From: Castellaniella sp049673105
GTDB lineage: Bacteria > Pseudomonadota > Gammaproteobacteria > Burkholderiales > Burkholderiaceae_B
Length of the DNA: 64,000 bases
Direction of reading: 5' to 3'
Assembly: GCF_049673105.1 (NCBI RefSeq)
Contig: NZ_JBATXG010000020.1
Location: 119,049 to 183,048 of the forward strand
Shown here: positions 60,090-64,000 of the stretch, one piece after another
Numbering within the stretch: the stretch's first letter is position 1
Layout of the letters: every line of letters begins with the position of its first letter
Position numbers and translations under genes: made by a program
The notes under the pieces: generated by a model
Databases searched by the model: none
The model's input: the letters and a program-made list of their open reading frames with translations, nothing else
Told to the model about the DNA's origin: nothing

Positions 60090-61067
60090 GTGCCGCCTGA
60101 AAACGCAGTGCTCAACGATAAGCCATTTTCACCGGCTACCCAAAACGAGGCCACGGGCGGGCAGATCAGCCAGTCCTCCGGCGCAGGCTCGCGCCCCCAG
60201 GACGATCAGGCCCGCTTGCGCAAGAGCAAGGGTCTGTGGCTGGCGGTGGGTTTTGCCGTGGCGTCCATGATCAGCGTCCAGACCGGGGTGTCGCTGGCGG
60301 TGCCCGTCATCGCGGATTATGGGCCGCTGGGCACGTCCTCCTTGCGCATCTGCTGGGCGGCGGTGGTGCTCTATCTGTTCGTGCGTCCGCCGCTGCACCG
60401 TTTCAGCGCCGCCCAATGGCGCGCGACGCTGATCCTCGGGGCCGGCATGGCCGTCATGTCCCTGGCGTTTTTTGTGGCGCTCGAACGCCTGCCCCAGCAC
60501 CTGGCCGTCGCGCTGGAATTCTGCGGACCGCTGGCGGTCGCCGCACTGGGCGTGCGCGGCTGGCGGGCGCTGGCCTGGCCTTTGCTGGCCGCCATCGGCA
60601 TTGTGTTGCTGGCCTGGGGGGATGCGCACGACGGCCAGGGCGCGGACCCGATCGGCATCGCCTTTGCCTTGCTGGCCGCAGCAGGCTGGGCGGTGTACAT
60701 CATCATGATGAAGCGCGTGGGCCGCAGCCTGCCGGGCTTGCAGGGGCTGTCGGCGTCTTTGTTGGCGGCTGCAGTCCTGTCCTTGCCGTTTGCCGTGATG
60801 GAATCCGGCACCGGTCTGTTTTCCTGGCAGCTGCTAGGTTTGACGGCAGGGCTGGCCGTACTGGTGCCCTTGGTGCCCTACATCCTGGAAATGCAGTCGC
60901 TGCGGCATCTGCCGGCGGCGGCCTTTGGCGTCCTGATGAGCCTGGAACCCGCCATCGGCGCCCTGTCCGGGTGGCTGATCCTGGGGCAGGGCATGCTGAT
61001 CGGGCAGATACTGGGGGTCGGCCTGGTGGTCGCCGCCAGCATCGGCGTGGTGCGGGCAGGGCGTTAG
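60090..61067 (+). CDS. EamA/RhtA-like inner-membrane exporter
   Basis: A 325-residue DMT transporter with about ten helices after a 48-residue hydrophilic N-terminus. VSLAVPVIADYGPLGTSSLRICWAA and LPQHLAVALEFCGPLAVAALG match RhtA (threonine/homoserine exporter), as does LVPYILEMQSLRHLPAAAFGVLMSLEPAIGALSGWLILGQ. The GTG start at 60090 is provisional. Convergent with sdaA, four bases apart. An amino-acid export role is plausible next to a serine deaminase but unproven. Confidence 0.85.
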   Translation: MPPENAVLNDKPFSPATQNEATGGQISQSSGAGSRPQDDQARLRKSKGLWLAVGFAVASMISVQTGVSLAVPVIADYGPLGTSSLRICWAAVVLYLFVRPPLHRFSAAQWRATLILGAGMAVMSLAFFVALERLPQHLAVALEFCGPLAVAALGVRGWRALAWPLLAAIGIVLLAWGDAHDGQGADPIGIAFALLAAAGWAVYIIMMKRVGRSLPGLQGLSASLLAAAVLSLPFAVMESGTGLFSWQLLGLTAGLAVLVPLVPYILEMQSLRHLPAAAFGVLMSLEPAIGALSGWLILGQGMLIGQILGVGLVVAASIGVVRAGR

Positions 61068-61071
61068 CAGC

Positions 61072-62484
61072 CTAGCATTCCACCACGTTGACCGCCAGGC
61101 CCCCGCGGGACGTTTCCTTGTATTTGGATTTCATGTCGGCGCCGGTCTGGCGCATGGTTTCGATCACCATGTCCAGTGTCACGTGGTGTTTGCCATTGCC
61201 GTGCAGCGCCAGGCGCGATGCGTTGATGGCTTTGTTGCCGCCCATGGCGTTGCGTTCGATGCAGGGGATCTGCACCAGCCCACCCACCGGATCGCAGGTC
61301 AGCCCCAGGTTGTGTTCCATGCCGATTTCAGCGGCGTTTTCGATCTGCGCCACTGTGCCGCCCATTACTGCCGTCAGACCCGCCGCCGCCATCGAACAGG
61401 CCACGCCGACCTCGCCCTGGCAGCCGACTTCGGCCCCGGAAATCGAGGCGTTTTCCTTGTACAGAAAACCGATGGCCGCCGCCGTCAGCAGAAAATCCAC
61501 CACCCCGTCCTCCGACCAGCCGGGAATGAAAGTGCGGTAATAGCGCAGCACGGCGGGCAGCAGCCCCGAGGCCCCGTTGGTGGGGGCCGTGACCACCCGA
61601 CCGCTGGCGGCGTTTTCCTCGTTCACGGCCATCGCGTACAGATTGACCCAGTCCATGGCGAACATCACATCGTCCGGGCTGGCGGGGCGGGGCGTGCCGG
61701 TTTCGCCGGATTTCGCCTTCAGTTCACGGTACAGGGTCGGGGCGCGGCGGCGGACCTTCAGCCCTCCGGGCAGGGTCTCGTCAGCAAAATCGCCCTGCAG
61801 ACCGCAGCCCCGGTCGATGGCGTCGTCCATCACCTGGGCGATGCGCAGCACCCCCGCGCGCACCTGATCCTCGGGCCGCATCGTGATTTCATTGGCCATC
61901 ATCAACTGGGGGATGCTAAGGCCGTGGCGGGCGCATTGATCCATCAGTTCCGCCGCGTTGGCAAAGGGATAGGGCATGGGTTCGTGTTCGGGCACCGTTT
62001 CATCGGTATCGATGCTGTCCAGCGCCCGGATGAAGCCCCCGCCGATGGACACATAGCGTTCGTCGAGCAGGATGCCGCCCTGCGCGTCTTTGGCGATGAA
62101 GCGCATGCCGTTGGGGTGTTCCGGCAGCGGCTGGACTCGCCCGGAAAACACGGTTGCGGGATCGAAGGCGATCGTATGCCGCTGCCACAGCGTCAGGCGC
62201 CGGTCGCGGTCGACGGCGTCCATCAAGGCGCCGATGGCGGCAGGGTCCACGGTGTCGGGGGCTTCGCCCATCAGGCCCAGCATGATGCCCATATCGGTGC
62301 GGTGGCCCGCGCCGGTTTCGGCCAGAGAACCGTACAGGTGAATGGACAGGGTGGTGACCTGGTCCAGCAACCCGCGCGCATCCAGGTTGCGGGCGAAATT
62401 GCGGGCGGCCCGCATCGGACCCACCGTGTGGGAACTGGACGGGCCGATGCCGATCTTGAAGATGTCAAAGACGGATAAGGACAT
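61072..62484 (-). CDS. sdaA: L-serine dehydratase (L-serine ammonia-lyase), iron-sulfur type
   Basis: Deaminates L-serine to pyruvate. It is 470 residues, the one-chain type with fused beta and alpha parts. The beta domain starts with VFDIFKIGIGPSSSHTVGPM. The alpha domain has TNGASGLLPAVLRYY, SGAEVGCQGEVGVACSMAAAGL and CDPVGGLVQIPCIERNAMG with the cluster cysteines. It is divergent from a GlxA-like AraC regulator with three direct repeats in the gap, so serine or a related amine may regulate it. Confidence 0.95.
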   Translation of the reverse strand: MSLSVFDIFKIGIGPSSSHTVGPMRAARNFARNLDARGLLDQVTTLSIHLYGSLAETGAGHRTDMGIMLGLMGEAPDTVDPAAIGALMDAVDRDRRLTLWQRHTIAFDPATVFSGRVQPLPEHPNGMRFIAKDAQGGILLDERYVSIGGGFIRALDSIDTDETVPEHEPMPYPFANAAELMDQCARHGLSIPQLMMANEITMRPEDQVRAGVLRIAQVMDDAIDRGCGLQGDFADETLPGGLKVRRRAPTLYRELKAKSGETGTPRPASPDDVMFAMDWVNLYAMAVNEENAASGRVVTAPTNGASGLLPAVLRYYRTFIPGWSEDGVVDFLLTAAAIGFLYKENASISGAEVGCQGEVGVACSMAAAGLTAVMGGTVAQIENAAEIGMEHNLGLTCDPVGGLVQIPCIERNAMGGNKAINASRLALHGNGKHHVTLDMVIETMRQTGADMKSKYKETSRGGLAVNVVEC

Positions 62485-62582
62485 GCTTGTCTCGTTGTCA
62501 TAGTCGTTCGGGAGCGGGCGCCGTCGCGCGGGGCGGGCATTCCCTGCTTGCCTCAGATTCTAGTGATTTGGCAAAATATGGA

Positions 62583-62727
62583 TTGAATGAAAGCGACATT
62601 CATCAGGTATTTATATGCATTTTCTGCTATTGATGGAGGATATGATGCTTCATATTCCTTTTGATGAGTTTATATTTTGAATAAAAGCGACTTTATTGCG
62701 TATTAAATGAATAAAAACGACATAAGT
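62583..62727. repeat. Three imperfect direct repeats between sdaA and the AraC-type gene
   Basis: The word TGAATRAAARCGACWT occurs at about 62584-62599, 62678-62693 and 62708-62723. Spacing is 94 and 30 bases, near whole helical turns. The third overlaps the start of the AraC-type gene. Tandem same-orientation sites are typical for AraC-family regulators, so these are candidate sites for autoregulation and sdaA control. The whole region 62485-62706 is AT-rich and has no gene. Confidence 0.55.
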
Positions 62728-63717
62728 ACTACGAGCGATATTTCGGTGCGCCTGGGATTCGTCCTGTTGCCGCAGTTCGCGCTGGGCGCATTCGCCGCGT
62801 TCGCCGATTTGCTGGGCCTGCTGGATGCCCAGACCGATACCGCCGGCCCTTGTTCCTGGGAAGTGGTGGCCGACACGCTGATCCCCGTGCGCTGCGCCAG
62901 CGGCGTGCAGGTCGTGCCGACCGATCTCCTGGGCAATCCCCTGCGTTTCGACTACATCGTGGTCGTGGGCGGCCCCCAGCAACCGCAGGACAGCCCTGGC
63001 CCCGCCCTGATGGCGTGGCTACGGCAGGCCGCCAGGGGCGGGCGTCGTCTGGTGGGGCTGTGCAATGGTGTTTTTGCGCTGGCCCAGGCCGGCGTGATGG
63101 CAGGCCACCGCCTGAGCATCAGCAGCAGCCTGTACCGCGAATTCACGGAACACTATCCGGCCTTCGGGCCGGATGACCTGGTCACCGACCAGCCTGCTGC
63201 GTTTGATCGGCGGCGCATCAGCTGCGTGGGCGGCCCCGCCGTCACCGACGTTGCCGTGCGCATCTTAAGCCGCTACCTGCCCCAGGCGGACATCCGCCGC
63301 GCCCTGCGCCTGCTGCAGATCCAGGCGGGTGAACCCCATCGTCAGGTTCAGCCCCCGCCGCCGGACGTGCCGGCGGACAGTCCCCCGGCGGTGCGCCGCG
63401 CTGTCCTGTTGATTCAGCAATACGCCGGCCAGGCCCCGAGCCTGGACAATCTGGCCAGCCGCCTGGGCCTGTCGCCGCGCCAGTTGCAGCGCCTGTTCCG
63501 CCAGCATCTGGACACCACCCCCCAGGCCTACGCCCGTACTGTGCGCCTGCGCCTAGCCGCCTGGATGCTGCGCCAGACCGACAAGAGCATCGCCGCCATT
63601 GCGTCCGACTGCGGCTTCGCCGACGCCGCGCACATGGGGCGGATTTTCAAGGGGGAATATGGTCTGTCCCCGGGCGTTTGGCGGCGTCAGGCAGAAACGC
63701 CCGAAAACACCGTATAA
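62707..63717 (+). CDS. GlxA-type transcriptional regulator (DJ-1/PfpI domain plus AraC HTH)
   Basis: A 336-residue protein. The N-terminal class I glutaminase-like domain (about 12-195) contains VRLGFVLLPQFALGAFAAFADLLG and LVGLCNGVFALAQAGV with the nucleophile-elbow cysteine. The C-terminal double AraC HTH (about 228-330) contains LDNLASRLGLSPRQLQRLFRQHLDTTPQAYART and IAAIASDCGFADAAHMGRIFKGEYGLSPGVWRRQ. Such regulators often control amine or amino-acid catabolism (arginine, choline, carnitine). The target is probably the divergent sdaA. Confidence 0.9.
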   Translation: MNKNDISTTSDISVRLGFVLLPQFALGAFAAFADLLGLLDAQTDTAGPCSWEVVADTLIPVRCASGVQVVPTDLLGNPLRFDYIVVVGGPQQPQDSPGPALMAWLRQAARGGRRLVGLCNGVFALAQAGVMAGHRLSISSSLYREFTEHYPAFGPDDLVTDQPAAFDRRRISCVGGPAVTDVAVRILSRYLPQADIRRALRLLQIQAGEPHRQVQPPPPDVPADSPPAVRRAVLLIQQYAGQAPSLDNLASRLGLSPRQLQRLFRQHLDTTPQAYARTVRLRLAAWMLRQTDKSIAAIASDCGFADAAHMGRIFKGEYGLSPGVWRRQAETPENTV

Positions 63718-63731
63718 TGGCGATCCGTTTC

Positions 63732-63754
63732 CGGGGTGGCTGTCTGCCACCCCG
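63732..63754 (+). terminator. Hairpin between the AraC-type gene and tRNA-Leu
   Basis: CGGGGTGGC and GCCACCCCG with a 5-base loop, 14 bases after the stop. It lacks a T-tract; it could terminate the regulator transcript just before the tRNA. Confidence 0.55.
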
Positions 63755-63759
63755 ACCCT

Positions 63760-63844
63760 GCCCGGGTGGTGAAATTGGTAGACGCAGGGGACTCAAAATC
63801 CCCCGCCGCAAGGCGTGCCGGTTCGATTCCGGCCCCGGGCACCA
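63760..63844 (+). tRNA. tRNA-Leu(CAA), reads UUG
   Basis: An 85-nt class II tRNA with encoded CCA. Acceptor arms are GCCCGGG/CCCGGGC, the D arm has GGTGAAATTGGTAGAC, the anticodon stem GGGGA/TCCCC has loop CTCAAAA (anticodon CAA), the long variable arm is CGCCGCAAGGCGT-like, and the T loop is TTCGATT. Confidence 0.97.
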
Positions 63845-63869
63845 CGTTTAGAATCAATAGGTTGCGTTG

Positions 63870-63912
63870 GGCTCTACCCCATGGCTCTACCCCATTAACG
63901 GGGGATGGGCAT
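63870..63912. repeat. Insertion-sequence terminal inverted repeat with tandem tip duplication
   Basis: GGCTCTACCCCAT occurs twice in tandem (63870-63882 and 63883-63895), followed by TAACGGGGGATGGGC that forms a hairpin with it. GGCTCT is the usual outer end of ISL3-family elements, and the transposase end reads in from the right. The duplicated tip suggests two abutting IS ends or a misrepaired insertion, 26 bases from tRNA-Leu. Confidence 0.6.
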
Positions 63913-63915
63913 CCA

Positions 63916-64000
63916 TCAGACACGGTTGATGACACCGTTCCAGCCGCATTGAGCCAAGACCCTCATGCGGTAATTCTCAAAGTTTCTGAAGCCGTAGGCC
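63916..64000 (-). mobile_element. ISL3-family transposase, C-terminal end (continues beyond the window)
   Basis: Read from the right edge on the minus strand, the last 28 codons end at TGA (63916-63918). They contain YGFRNFENYRMRVL, the conserved C-terminal signature of ISL3-type transposases (often GRAEG...KxxAYGFxNFxN). Only this end is in the window, so completeness of the element cannot be judged. Confidence 0.75.

Noticed and set aside
1..64000. CRISPR array, rRNA operon or prophage
   Set aside because: No regularly spaced repeats, rRNA sequence or phage gene cluster was found on either strand.

Overview
The window is a GC-rich (about 63-65 percent by eye) betaproteobacterial chromosome segment, most likely Alcaligenaceae (Bordetella, Castellaniella or Pusillimonas-like). 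The basis is PanC, ZapD and IspB that read like Bordetella proteins, the coaE-zapD pair, and ispB followed by tRNA-Pro. This taxonomy is inference. There is no prophage, CRISPR array or rRNA. One ISL3-type insertion sequence end enters at the right edge beside tRNA-Leu.

Layout. 0-4.7 kb: housekeeping (scpA end, panC, an orphan LuxR regulator, a lipoprotein, a short prepilin peptidase, coaE, zapD). 4.7-13.6 kb: a four-gene RND efflux operon with two different pumps (mdtA-mdtB-mdtC plus an outer-membrane channel, MuxABC-OpmB-like). 13.6-21.5 kb: Nudix/TMP-synthase fusion, DUF815 ATPase, ispB, tRNA-Pro, PQQ sugar dehydrogenase, free-Met-sulfoxide reductase, a membrane GGDEF/EAL protein and a second Nudix enzyme. 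21.6-27.4 kb: an inorganic-carbon module with dabB-dabA divergent from a NhaR-type LysR gene and a beta-carbonic anhydrase.

27.4-47.8 kb is the most interesting part: a catabolic island for hexuronates and aldarates. It encodes every step from D-galacturonate or D-glucuronate to 2-oxoglutarate: uronate dehydrogenase, an SMP-30 lactonase candidate, two glucarate dehydratases, two talarate/galactarate dehydratases, 5-keto-4-deoxyglucarate dehydratase (KdgD) and a 2-oxoglutarate-semialdehyde dehydrogenase. It also has an aldose epimerase, an ABC importer, a tripartite TctABC importer, a DMT transporter and a GntR/FCD regulator. Reading the intergenic regions shows a recurrent 13-bp partly palindromic word, GTYRTAYGAYRAC, in front of essentially every operon of the island. 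It is the probable operator of the local GntR regulator and ties six or more transcription units into one regulon.

47.8-64 kb: PEP carboxylase; a TonB receptor plus NitT/TauT-like ABC importer with a Fur-box-like site and a divergent Crp/Fnr regulator; ilvD; nadE; a luciferase-like monooxygenase; an RhtA-like exporter; L-serine dehydratase divergent from a GlxA-type AraC regulator with three repeated candidate sites between them; tRNA-Leu; and the IS end. PEP carboxylase consumes bicarbonate, so the DAB/carbonic-anhydrase module may serve anaplerosis in a heterotroph (no RuBisCO is visible here).
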